From Streptomyces sp. AC550_RSS872 (GTDB lineage: Bacteria > Actinomycetota > Actinomycetes > Streptomycetales > Streptomycetaceae): a stretch of DNA of 64,000 nt. The DNA is taken from contig NZ_JAGMUL010000063.1 of NCBI RefSeq assembly GCF_019049285.1, positions 34,567 through 98,566 on the forward strand, written 5' to 3'. Positions 16,019-23,800 of the stretch are shown here, in pieces. Made by a program: the position numbers and the translations under genes. Under the pieces are notes generated by a model. The model did no database searches. It saw only the letters and a list, made by a program, of their open reading frames with translations, and was not told the origin of the DNA. The stretch's first letter is position 1. Each line of letters opens with the position of its first letter.

Positions 16019-16894
16019 ATGACGCAGCTTTCGGCTGCCCAGACGCCTCAGGCGAAGACCTCCGACAGCAGCAAGGCGCTGTACGGGGGGAAGGGCACCC
16101 GCCGCATCACTGTTCGGGACATCGCCCTCGCCAAGGAGCGGGGCGAGAAGTGGCCCATGCTCACCGCCTACGACGCGATGACCGCGTCCGTCTTCGACGA
16201 GGCCGGCATCCCGGTCATGCTCGTCGGCGACTCCGCGGGCAACTGTCACCTCGGGTACGAGACCACCGTGCCCGTCACGCTCGACGAGATGACCATGCTG
16301 TCGGCCGCCGTCGTACGGGGCACCTCACGCGCCCTGATCGTCGGCGACCTGCCCTTCGGTTCGTACCAGGAGGGCCCGGTGCAGGCGCTGCGCTCGGCGA
16401 CCCGGCTGGTCAAGGAGGCGGGCGTCGGCGCGGTCAAGCTGGAGGGCGGCGAGCGCTCGCACGACCAGATCCGCCTGCTGGTCGAGTCCGGCATCCCGGT
16501 CATGGCCCACATCGGCCTGACCCCGCAGTCCGTCAACGCCATGGGCTACCGCGTCCAGGGCCGCGGCGAGGAGGCGGCCCAGCAGCTGCTGCGCGACGCG
16601 AAGGCGGTCCAGGACGCGGGCGCGTTCGCGGTCGTACTGGAACTGGTACCGGCGGAGCTCGCGGCCGAGGTCACCCGCGTCCTGCACATCCCGACGGTCG
16701 GCATCGGCGCCGGTCCGCAGACGGACGCGCAGGTCCTGGTCTGGACGGACATGCTGGGCCTGACCGGCGGCCGCGTCCCCAAGTTCGTAAAGCAGTACGC
16801 CAACCTCCGCGAGGTCATGGGCAACGCGGCGAAGGCGTTCGCGGAAGACGTGGTCGGCGGAACGTTCCCGCTGGAGGAGCACTCCGTCCACTGA
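16019..16894 (+). CDS. panB: 3-methyl-2-oxobutanoate hydroxymethyltransferase
   Basis: 291 residues; a slightly long PanB. It adds hydroxymethyl from 5,10-methylene-THF to alpha-ketoisovalerate, the first committed step to pantothenate and CoA. RRITVRDIALAKERGEKWPMLTAYDAMTASVFDEAG starts the TIM barrel; VGDSAGNCHLGYETTVPVTLDEM contains the Asp that binds the metal, VKLEGG the next metal/substrate region, and HIGLTPQ the family signature. The first 28 residues (Gln/Ala/Ser-rich) are an extension. GAAGGAG lies 9 bases before ATG. No panC or panD adjoins. A strong terminator follows. Confidence 0.96.
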   Translation: MTQLSAAQTPQAKTSDSSKALYGGKGTRRITVRDIALAKERGEKWPMLTAYDAMTASVFDEAGIPVMLVGDSAGNCHLGYETTVPVTLDEMTMLSAAVVRGTSRALIVGDLPFGSYQEGPVQALRSATRLVKEAGVGAVKLEGGERSHDQIRLLVESGIPVMAHIGLTPQSVNAMGYRVQGRGEEAAQQLLRDAKAVQDAGAFAVVLELVPAELAAEVTRVLHIPTVGIGAGPQTDAQVLVWTDMLGLTGGRVPKFVKQYANLREVMGNAAKAFAEDVVGGTFPLEEHSVH

Positions 16895-16930
16895 GCCATA
16901 CCGGGCCCACAGAGCCACTGCGGCACCACC

Positions 16931-16970
16931 GCGACAGCCCGCCGATCTTCCCCCGTCGGCGGGCTGTCGC
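16931..16970. terminator. Terminator after panB
   Basis: GCGACAGCCCGCCGA pairs perfectly with TCGGCGGGCTGTCGC (15 bp) around a 10-base loop, 36 bases after the panB stop. There is no T-run, as is usual for Streptomyces terminators. Confidence 0.85.
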
Positions 16971-17056
16971 CTTCGCGCCAAACCGGCGCCGCTCTCGCGC
17001 AGCTGGTTGCTCCCCGTCGTGGTTCCTCAATTGATGGTTGCTCCGGGGGCGCGGCC

Positions 17057-17194
17057 CAGGGGGTGTTCTGAAAGTCCCGCACGGCACCCAAGGCCCCGCA
17101 CGCACCCTCGCCGCACCGGCCAAAGGCCCAAGTAGCAGCCGCTTTTGCCGCGGCGGGCGCGGGCACCGCACGGGACTTTCAAAACAGCCCCTAG
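17057..17194. repeat. Inverted-repeat (MITE-like) element M2
   Basis: About 138 bp bounded by imperfect 33-bp inverted ends. Left CAGGGGGTGTTCTGAAAGTC and right (complement) CTAGGGGCTGTTTTGAAAGT share the core TGAAAGTCCCG, followed by CACGGCACCC and TGCGGTGCCC. The right end finishes in CTAG, and that TAG is the stop codon of the following SDR gene. The interior has no gene. Confidence 0.65.
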
Positions 17195-17922
17195 TCGACC
17201 ACGAGGCCGGCGGTGAGGTTGAGCTCCGAGGCTGTCATCGTTCGGGCCCAGTCGGATGCGGCGAAGACCGCGGCGTTGGCGACATCGTCGTAGAGCGGGC
17301 GCCTGGTCAGCAGCGCTCCTTCAGCGGCCCGGTTCTCCTCGCCCGGCGCGGGAGAGCCGGGCGAGAGCAGCCAGGCGACGCGCACGCCGTGCGGGCCGAG
17401 CTCCGATGCGAGCTGCCGGCAGGCACCGGCAAGGGCGGACCAGGCGATGTGTGAACCGCCCAGGTCGGGGATGGCCTCGCGTCCGCCGCCCATGACCAGA
17501 ATGACGCCGCTGCCTTTTCGGACCATGTGCCGCGCCGCTGCGGTAGCGGTGGTGAGGGTGGTCGTCACCGCCTTCGTGACGGGGCGGAGCACATCCGCCA
17601 CGGCCATGTCGAGGAGCGGGATCCCCTGGATGTCGTCGTTGGACGTGGCGTTGAAGCAGATATCGATTCCGCGGCCCGGACTGCCCTGTGCGGCCACGGC
17701 GTCGGCATGGCGGGCAACGGCGTCGCGGTCCGTCGCGTCCAGCTCGGCGACATGCGCGGCTCCACCGTCGTCCCGGATACGCCGCGCGACCTCTTCGAGC
17801 GGCGGAACCGTCCTTCCGGTGAGATGGACGACGGCGCCCTCACGCGCGAAGCCGCGGGCGACCGCCGCCCCCACCGCTCCAGAACCGCCATGGACGATCG
17901 CCGTCCTGTCAGTCAGCAACAT
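17191..17922 (-). CDS. Short-chain dehydrogenase/reductase-like protein lacking the catalytic residues
   Basis: 243 residues with the SDR Rossmann fold. TAIVHGGSGAVGAAVARGFAREG is the dinucleotide loop, ELDATDRDAV the adenine pocket, and a C-terminal LNLTAGLVVD the typical end (usually VDGG). The catalytic YxxxK is replaced by WSALA (Trp161, Ala165), and the usual catalytic serine region reads VMGGGREA. The canonical Ser-Tyr-Lys triad is therefore missing, and it probably binds a cofactor without ordinary dehydrogenase activity, or uses other chemistry. The stop TAG lies in the CTAG at the end of element M2. Upstream is an MFS remnant. Confidence 0.8.
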   Translation of the reverse strand: MLLTDRTAIVHGGSGAVGAAVARGFAREGAVVHLTGRTVPPLEEVARRIRDDGGAAHVAELDATDRDAVARHADAVAAQGSPGRGIDICFNATSNDDIQGIPLLDMAVADVLRPVTKAVTTTLTTATAAARHMVRKGSGVILVMGGGREAIPDLGGSHIAWSALAGACRQLASELGPHGVRVAWLLSPGSPAPGEENRAAEGALLTRRPLYDDVANAAVFAASDWARTMTASELNLTAGLVVD

Positions 17923-17959
17923 GACTCTCTCCTCGTGACGGAGGCAGCTGCCCGTGCGG

Positions 17960-18235
17960 ACCCGAGCGAGGAGGAAAACTCATCGCACGTCGCCGGCGTC
18001 TTCCTCCGCCCCGCCCGTCGATCCGAACGAAACGCCCCGGGCCTTCTCATCGTCCGCCGCGGGAGCGAGCCTGCGCACCTGGGCGACAGCAGGGCCGCGC
18101 AGATGGCCGTGACGCTCATGGCGGCGCACCCCGCCGGAGCCGCCCGGGTGCCGACGAGGCCGGCGACGGGTCCGGCCACGAGCAGTCCGAGCGGGGCGAA
18201 GGCCGGCGAGCCGAACCAGTCACGTCGGGCCGCGC
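17960..18235 (-). pseudogene. Remnant of an MFS transporter 3' end
   Basis: On the minus strand DWFGSPAFAPLGLLVAGPVAGLVGTRAAP can be read, then CAAMSVTAICAALLSP. This is the penultimate and last membrane helix pattern of MFS proteins (xWFGSPAFLPLGxxLAGPLAxxxG). There is no upstream half: the sequence before it already belongs to the sedolisin 3' region. After AALLSP the frame is degraded and ends in an Arg-rich stretch. I see it as a truncated relic; the rest of the interval from 17923 to 18299 holds no other gene. Confidence 0.5.
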
Positions 18236-18299
18236 CACGACAGGGCGACGCGGGCCCGGCCTGTGCCGGCGCCGCGCCGCCCTTGACGTACCCGGCAGG

Positions 18300-20240
18300 T
18301 CAGCGGCGATACGACTCCACGTATCCGCCCGCCGGCGTCCCGACCCCGGTCACGTCGTCGTACCCCTTCACGGCGCTCAGCGAGCTGTCCTTGCCGACGC
18401 TGCGTACGGACGTGGCCAGGCCGCCCTTCGCGTCGTACCCGTTGACGAAGTCGACACGCGCCACCGCGAGCCCCGCCCCCGTCGGGTTGTCGGTGACGTC
18501 GTGGTACGCCTTCGACCCGTACCGCGCGTAGATCGACGGGTTGGCGAAACCGATCGGCTTCCCGCCGCTGGCCTCCTGCGCGAGGGCCTGGACGGCCGCG
18601 ATGACCGGCGCCGCCAGCGAGGTGCCGCCGAGCCGGTACTCGTCGTACGCCTGCGTCCTTCCGTCCGGCATGGTCTGTGTCTGGCCCACCAGGAACCCGG
18701 TGTTCGGGTCGGCGATGGCCGCGATGTCCGGGACGACACGGTTGCCGTCCGCGTTGTTGGCCGTGGCCAGCGCGTCCGGCACGACGCCCTGCTGCCAGTC
18801 CGGCTCGGCGACGGTCCTGCTGGTGCCGCCGCCCGCGCCCGAGTTGAAGGCGCCGGGGAAGTCGGTCCAGCTCTTGCCGTCGGCCGACAGGACCGCCTTC
18901 TCGGTGCCCCAGCCGGTCTCCCACAGGTACGTGTCGCCCTTGCCGACCGCCAGCGAGGTCCCGCCGACCGCCGTCACCCACGCCGAACTCGCCGGGATCT
19001 CGACCTGCTTGGTCCCGCTGCTCGCGACCTCGTCGCCGTCGTCGCCGGAGGAGTAGTAGAAGCCGATGCCCTCGACCGCGCCGAACTGGAAGACCTGGTC
19101 GTAGGCGGCCGCGAGGTCGGGCGTCTGGGCGGCCTCCACCTCGCCCCAGGAGTTGGAGACGATGTCGGCCAGGTGGTTGTCGACGATCTTGCCGAGCGAG
19201 TCGAGGAGGTCCTCGTCGTGGCAGGAGGCGGCGCCCACGTACGTGATCTGCGCGCCGGGCGCGACCGCGTGCACGGCCTCGACGTCGAGGGTCTCCTCGC
19301 CGTACCAGCCGGCCGCCGAGCACTCCTTGGTCCGCGTGTACTTCGCCGGCAGGACCTGACGCAACTGACCTCTGGTGTAGGCCGCGTCGCCGTGCCTCTT
19401 CGCGTAGGTGGCCGCGTCGTAGGCGATGGTCGGGGAGGCGTACGCGTCGGTGATGGCGATGCGCACGCCCTTGCCGGTGCGCTTGCCGGCGCCGTACGCG
19501 GCGCGCAGCTGCTTGCCGGTGTAGCCCTTCACGGCGTACGGGATCTTCGTGCCGTACGCGTCCGGCAGCGTGCTCGCCACGTTCGAGCCGTGGTACGTCG
19601 AGAAGGGCCCGGAGTTGCGGAACACCGTCGCAGGCGGCGGGAGCCGGTCCTTGTGGCTCGCCAGGTGCGGGGCGTTGTCGAGGCCGGTGACGGTCAGGAC
19701 GGCGTCCTTCAGCGCGTCCGGCACCGAGGGAGGCGTCGTCGGCGCGCGGTAAGTCCTCGCACCCTTGGCGTAGTTGTGCAGCTGGGTGCCGAACGCCTTC
19801 TCCGCCGCTGCCACATCGCCGGAGACGGCGACATAGTGCTGCGTGACGCCCGTGACCTTCAGGCCGGAGGAGGTCAACCACCCTTTCACAGCTGCGACTT
19901 GGGCCTCGCTGGCGCCGAAGCGTGCCCGGGCCCGGTCGGCCGGCAGGTACTTGCCGAACGACGCCGAGCGCGGGTCCGACACGGACTTCGCGTACGCGGC
20001 GAGGCCGGCCGCGTCCCGGCCCGCGAGGTAGACGCGTGCGGACACCCGTGCGCCGTCCGGGGCCGCGCCCTCGTCCGCCCTGGCCGTGGCCCACGCGGGC
20101 TTGGTCCCGGCGAGCCGGTCACGCCCCGGGTTGTCCGCGGCGTGCGCCGCCGGTATGCCGAGCGCCAGCGCGCCGGTGAGCAGAGGCAGTGTCGCCGCCA
20201 GACTCACGGAGGTGCGCAGCGCGGCACGTCGAGATCTCAT
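18300..20240 (-). CDS. Secreted sedolisin (S53) acid serine peptidase, pro-kumamolisin type
   Basis: 646 residues: Sec signal with a basic start (MRSRRAALRTS) ending AAHA, a pro-domain (RVYLAGRDAAGLAAYAKSVSDPRS with SFGKYL) about 55-200, then the S53 catalytic domain. EETLDVEAVHAVAPGA near residue 317 carries the catalytic Glu and Asp (ExxxD). SSGDDGDE near 400 holds the oxyanion Asp, and GGTSLAAP near 538 the nucleophile Ser. The calcium loop at the C-terminus appears as DVTxNPTGAG and GYDDVTGVGTP. Sedolisins cut proteins at acid pH after removing their own pro-domain. A ribosome site AGGGGG stands before ATG 20240; the upstream in-frame GTG adds a non-signal-like lead. Confidence 0.93.
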   Translation of the reverse strand: MRSRRAALRTSVSLAATLPLLTGALALGIPAAHAADNPGRDRLAGTKPAWATARADEGAAPDGARVSARVYLAGRDAAGLAAYAKSVSDPRSASFGKYLPADRARARFGASEAQVAAVKGWLTSSGLKVTGVTQHYVAVSGDVAAAEKAFGTQLHNYAKGARTYRAPTTPPSVPDALKDAVLTVTGLDNAPHLASHKDRLPPPATVFRNSGPFSTYHGSNVASTLPDAYGTKIPYAVKGYTGKQLRAAYGAGKRTGKGVRIAITDAYASPTIAYDAATYAKRHGDAAYTRGQLRQVLPAKYTRTKECSAAGWYGEETLDVEAVHAVAPGAQITYVGAASCHDEDLLDSLGKIVDNHLADIVSNSWGEVEAAQTPDLAAAYDQVFQFGAVEGIGFYYSSGDDGDEVASSGTKQVEIPASSAWVTAVGGTSLAVGKGDTYLWETGWGTEKAVLSADGKSWTDFPGAFNSGAGGGTSRTVAEPDWQQGVVPDALATANNADGNRVVPDIAAIADPNTGFLVGQTQTMPDGRTQAYDEYRLGGTSLAAPVIAAVQALAQEASGGKPIGFANPSIYARYGSKAYHDVTDNPTGAGLAVARVDFVNGYDAKGGLATSVRSVGKDSSLSAVKGYDDVTGVGTPAGGYVESYRR

Positions 20241-20380
20241 GGAACCCCCTGTGCGATTCGTGTGCGAGTGGATCACCCGACGGTGGCCACTCAATCGCCG
20301 AACCGTTCACGCGAGGGGAATGCCCGGACCAAGAAGGTCCCAACTAACCTAATGACAACGCCATTTCACAGCCGCACGCG

Positions 20381-21004
20381 CTACGACCCCGGCTTCTCGC
20401 CCCGCTTCTTCAGCAGGTCCGCCATCAGGTCGATCTCCGACTGCTGCGCGTCCACCATGCCCTGCGCGAGCCGCTTCTCCACCTCGACGTCGCACTTGTC
20501 GACACAGCCCTCGGCCATGTGGATGCCGCCCTTGTGATGGGCCGTCATCAACTGGAGGAAGAAGACCTCCGCCTGCTTGCCGCTAAGGCCCTGAAGCTTC
20601 TTCATCTCCGCGTCGGTCGCCATCCCCGGCATCAGCGAGCCGTCGCCGGCGGAGGGCATGCCGCCCATGCCCATCCAGGTCATCGGCGGCTGCGCCGACA
20701 CCTTCGGCAGCCCCCACAGATCCAGCCAGCCCAGCAGCATGCCGCGCTGGTTGGCCTGCGTCTGCGCGATGTCGTACGCGAGCAGGCGCACCTCCTTGTC
20801 GTCCGTGCGGTCCCGCACGATGTACGACATCTCCACGGCCTGCTGATGGTGCACCGCCATGTCCCGCGCGAACCCGGCGTCCGCCGAGTCGGCGTCCGGC
20901 GTATCGCTCGAACCGCCGTCCTCGGCGACGGCGTAGGTGAGCGCGCCGACCGCGACGAGCACGGCCGCCGCGGTCCCGGCGATCCAGCCGACGTGCTTCC
21001 TCAC
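20381..21004 (-). CDS. DUF305 membrane-anchored protein
   Basis: 207 residues from GTG 21004, whose GTGA overlaps the stop of the upstream gene by 4 bases, a sign of translational coupling. One N-terminal helix (WIAGTAAAVLVAVGALTYAVA) exports or anchors it. Two ferritin-like helical pairs follow with FARDMAVHHQQAVEMS and LMTAHHKGGIHMAE, the paired HH and Met motifs of DUF305. Members are linked to copper binding and resistance. The Met-rich MTWMGMGGMPSAGDGSLMPGM between the two halves could also bind copper. It is paired here with a DUF3105 protein, a combination that recurs in actinobacteria. Confidence 0.9.
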   Translation of the reverse strand: MRKHVGWIAGTAAAVLVAVGALTYAVAEDGGSSDTPDADSADAGFARDMAVHHQQAVEMSYIVRDRTDDKEVRLLAYDIAQTQANQRGMLLGWLDLWGLPKVSAQPPMTWMGMGGMPSAGDGSLMPGMATDAEMKKLQGLSGKQAEVFFLQLMTAHHKGGIHMAEGCVDKCDVEVEKRLAQGMVDAQQSEIDLMADLLKKRGEKPGS

Positions 21005-21663
21005 TCCGACAGACCACCCGTGCACGCCGCGCCCGGCTCGGGCGTCTGCTTGCCCTGGACGTACGTCTCGAAGAACTTGGCCACGTTCGGGTCGTCCGCG
21101 CCCGTCACGGTGCGCTGGTGCCCCCACGCGGTGAGCATGATCGGGTCCTTCTGCTTCTCGTCCGGGCTCATCAGCGTGTACGGCGTCTGCTTCACCTTCG
21201 CCGTCAGCTTCTCGATGTCGCTCTTGGACGCCTTGGAGGTGTACGTCACCCAGACAGCGCCGTGCTCCAGCGAGTGCACGGCGTGCTCGTTCTTCAGCTC
21301 CTTGGTGTAGACGTCGCCGTTGCAGTTCATCCACACCTGGTTGTGGTCACCGCCGACCGGCGGCTCCGAGGGGTACTTCACGCTCTTGGCGACATGGGTG
21401 CGCCCGAGCTTCCCCTCCCAGGTCCGCACGCCGTCCTCGCCGGTGACGAACTTGCCGGTGGTCTTCGAGTCGACCGCCTCGGCGCCGTCGTCGGACTGCG
21501 ACCGGATGAGCACGACACCGCCGACGACGAGACCGGCGACGACCACCGTGCTGGCCGCGATCGTGAGGATGCGGTTGCGACGCTCACGAGCACGCTCGGC
21601 ACGCCGCATCTCTTCTATTCGCGCTTGCCGCGAAGTGTTGCTCTTGTTCTTGGCGGAGCCCAT
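21001..21663 (-). CDS. DUF3105 membrane-anchored protein
   Basis: 220 residues: 30 charged cytoplasmic residues (RRAERARERRN), one membrane helix (ILTIAASTVVVAGLVVGGVVLI), then an extracytoplasmic domain. PPVGGDHNQVWMNCNGDVY and EHAVHSLEHGAVWVTY are the DUF3105 signatures; the His-rich ExxxHSLEHG strongly suggests a metal site. The two cysteines (NCNG and ACTGG) could make a disulfide. The gene overlaps the downstream DUF305 gene by 4 bases, so the pair likely works together at the cell surface, perhaps in metal handling. It is divergent from nsrR. Confidence 0.9.
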   Translation of the reverse strand: MGSAKNKSNTSRQARIEEMRRAERARERRNRILTIAASTVVVAGLVVGGVVLIRSQSDDGAEAVDSKTTGKFVTGEDGVRTWEGKLGRTHVAKSVKYPSEPPVGGDHNQVWMNCNGDVYTKELKNEHAVHSLEHGAVWVTYTSKASKSDIEKLTAKVKQTPYTLMSPDEKQKDPIMLTAWGHQRTVTGADDPNVAKFFETYVQGKQTPEPGAACTGGLSE

Positions 21664-21792
21664 GAGGCGTTGTCCTTCTGGCGAATGGGACGGTCGGGTC
21701 CGCTGATCGTAAGGGGGAAGGTGGGACGTCTCGTAGGGCGGGCGCGGGAAAGGCCGGGGGAAAGGCCGGATCGTTCCGATCCGGCCAATATT

Positions 21793-21809
21793 TTGAATCG
21801 TGGATGCGC
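21793..21809. promoter_or_regulatory. Candidate NsrR box upstream of nsrR
   Basis: TTGAATC-GTG-GATGCGC resembles the perfect palindrome TTGCATC-CAA-GATGCAA before hmpA, matching it at 11 of 14 half-site positions. It lies 19 bases before the nsrR ATG, where it would give autoregulation. Confidence 0.62.
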
Positions 21810-21828
21810 ATTATCTACGCTGCGGAAC

Positions 21829-22263
21829 ATGCGGCTGTTGCGCTCCACCGACCTGGCACTGCGCCTTCTGATGCGGCTCGCCGTCCTGGGGGACGCCACC
21901 CCGACGACCCGCGAGGTCGCGGCGGACATGGAGGTGCCGTACACGCACGCCGCCAAGGTCGTCGCCGAGTTGCAGCACATGGGCCTGGTGGACGCCCGCC
22001 GGGGGCGCGGCGGCGGGCTCTCCCTCAGCGACCGGGGCCGTACCGCGTCGGTCGGCGCGATCGTGCGGGCCTTCGAGGGCGACGGCGACGTCGTCGAGTG
22101 CGAGGGCGACCACCCCTGTCCGCTGCACTCCGGCTGCCGGCTGCGCGGCGCGCTGCGGCGGGCCCAGGAGGCCTTCTACGCCTCGCTGGACCCGCTGACG
22201 GTGACCGACGTGACCGCGGACCCCACGGGGCCGCTGCTGCTGGAGATCGGCCGGACGCCCTGA
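21829..22263 (+). CDS. nsrR: NsrR, Rrf2-family nitric oxide-sensing repressor
   Basis: 144 residues. Winged helix: LALRLLMRLAVLGDATPTTREVAADMEVPYTHAAKVVAELQHMGLV. Three cysteines at 91, 97 and 103 (CEGDHPC, CPLHSGC) plus Asp8 match the [4Fe-4S] ligand set known for S. coelicolor NsrR (three Cys spaced by six plus Asp8). NO destroys the cluster and releases DNA. The convergent flavohemoglobin gene and the matching operators upstream of both genes confirm the role. No Shine-Dalgarno is obvious before ATG. The region 21664-21828 holds the divergent promoters for this gene and the DUF3105 gene. Confidence 0.93.
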   Translation: MRLLRSTDLALRLLMRLAVLGDATPTTREVAADMEVPYTHAAKVVAELQHMGLVDARRGRGGGLSLSDRGRTASVGAIVRAFEGDGDVVECEGDHPCPLHSGCRLRGALRRAQEAFYASLDPLTVTDVTADPTGPLLLEIGRTP

Positions 22264-22281
22264 GACCCGGCTCGCCTCGGC

Positions 22282-23481
22282 TCAGCCCGCCTGCGCCAGC
22301 CAGAGGTCGGGCCCGAACACCTCGTAGTGGATGTCGGCCGGCGCCACACCCTTGCCGATCAGCTGCGTCCGCACCGCCCGCATGAAGGGCAGCGGCCCGC
22401 ACAGGTACGCGCGCGTGCCTGCGGGTACGGCGATGCCGGCCAGGTCGACCAGGCCGGTGCGGTGGGAGGCCTCGGCGTCGTCGGCGTCCGCCTCGTAGAA
22501 GAAGTGGACGGACGCGTCCGCCAGCTTCTCCGCGTACGCCTCGTGGTCGGGGCGCAGGGCGTGCTCTGCGGGGGAGCGGTCGCCGTGCACGACGAGCACC
22601 GGGCCTTCGTGCCCGGTGTCCACCAGGTGCCCCAGCATCGCGACGATCGGCGTCACGCCGATGCCGGCGGAGGCGAGGAGCAGCGGGGCGGCGGCGCCCG
22701 TGTCGCCGAGGGCGAGATCACCGGAGGGCGCCGACAGGCTCAGCCGGCCGCCGACGTCCACGCGCGCGTGGAGGTGGTTCGAGACCTCGCCGTCGGGAGC
22801 CGCGTCGCCCAGAACCCGCTTCACACTGATCTGGCGTACGGGAGAGCCGGGGGCGGCGGAGAGGCTGTACTGGCGTATCTGCCGGGCCCCGTCCGGCAGC
22901 TCGACCCGGACGGAGACGTACTGCCCGGCCCGGAAGTCCGGCGCCGGGCGGCCGTCGGCCGGACGCAGCCGGAAGGTGGCGACGTCGGCGGTCTCCTCGA
23001 CACGCCCCACGACCTCCCACTCCCGCCAACCGCTCCCGCCGCGCTCCTCGTACAGCCGCTTCTCGATCGCGACCAGCGCGTTCGCCATCAGCCAGTAGAC
23101 CTCGTCCCAGGCGGCCGCGACCTCGGGCGTGACGGCCTCGCCGAGCACCTCGGCGACGGCGGCGAAGAGGTGCTCGTGGACGAGCGCGTACTGCTCCGCC
23201 GTGACGCCCAGGGAGGCGTGCTTGTGGGCGATGCGGCCCAGCATCGCGTCGGGCCGCTCGTCGGGGTGGTCCACGAGGTACGTCGCGAACGCGGCGATCG
23301 ACCCCGCGAGGGCCTGCCGCTGGGTGCCGGCCGCCTGGTTGCCGCGGTTGAAGAGGTCGCGCAACAGGTCGGGGCGGGCGGTGAACAACCCGGCGTAGAA
23401 GCGCTCGGTGATCTCGCCGATGGCCCCGCCGACGACGGGAAGGGTGGCACGCACGGTGGCGGCGGACTGCTCGGACAGCAT
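22282..23481 (-). CDS. hmpA: Flavohemoglobin, nitric oxide dioxygenase
   Basis: 399 residues, full length for Hmp. The globin domain (1-140) has Tyr B10 in ERFYAGLF and the proximal His in AHKHASLGV. The FAD domain follows with RQYSLSAAPG, and the NAD domain with LLASAGIGVTPIVAML and YLCGPLPFMRAV, ending HYEVFGPDLWL. It oxidises NO to nitrate with O2 and NAD(P)H. GAGGAG lies 8 bases before ATG 23481. A perfect 7-bp operator half-site pair is 49 bases upstream. It converges on nsrR with 18 bases between stops. Confidence 0.96.
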   Translation of the reverse strand: MLSEQSAATVRATLPVVGGAIGEITERFYAGLFTARPDLLRDLFNRGNQAAGTQRQALAGSIAAFATYLVDHPDERPDAMLGRIAHKHASLGVTAEQYALVHEHLFAAVAEVLGEAVTPEVAAAWDEVYWLMANALVAIEKRLYEERGGSGWREWEVVGRVEETADVATFRLRPADGRPAPDFRAGQYVSVRVELPDGARQIRQYSLSAAPGSPVRQISVKRVLGDAAPDGEVSNHLHARVDVGGRLSLSAPSGDLALGDTGAAAPLLLASAGIGVTPIVAMLGHLVDTGHEGPVLVVHGDRSPAEHALRPDHEAYAEKLADASVHFFYEADADDAEASHRTGLVDLAGIAVPAGTRAYLCGPLPFMRAVRTQLIGKGVAPADIHYEVFGPDLWLAQAG

Positions 23482-23800
23482 CGGGTCTCCTCAGGCTCGA
23501 TCGGGCCGATCCGGTGCCACCATTAAAACTTGCATCCAAGATGCAAATTAAAGCGGGGTGGGTCCTGTGGGGCCGGGCATTACGGATGGCGGTCCGAGCA
23601 GGCAAGATGGGCGGCAGAGCAGTGCACCGGCACCACGGAGGGACACCTGCCGTATGCCGGGAGTTCGACCCGGGGTCGCTTCGGCGATCAAGGTGCGCAA
23701 CGCGCCTGAAATGGTGTTGTGGTGTGATGCTCAGGTGCCCGACCGCCTCCCGCCGCACCGGAGACAGGCGGCCTGACCAGCAAGGATGGGGAAGCGCAAG
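23482..23800. other. Intergenic region between hmpA and glnA2
   Basis: 319 bases between divergent genes. It holds the NsrR box near hmpA. The remainder (23550-23800) must contain the glnA2 promoter; no convincing -35/-10 pair or GlnR box was identified. Confidence 0.6.
23530..23546. promoter_or_regulatory. NsrR operator of hmpA
   Basis: TTGCATC-CAA-GATGCAA is a perfect 7-bp palindrome flanked by A/T (TAAAAC on one side, ATTAAAG on the other), 49 bases before the hmpA ATG. A related site precedes nsrR. Confidence 0.82.
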
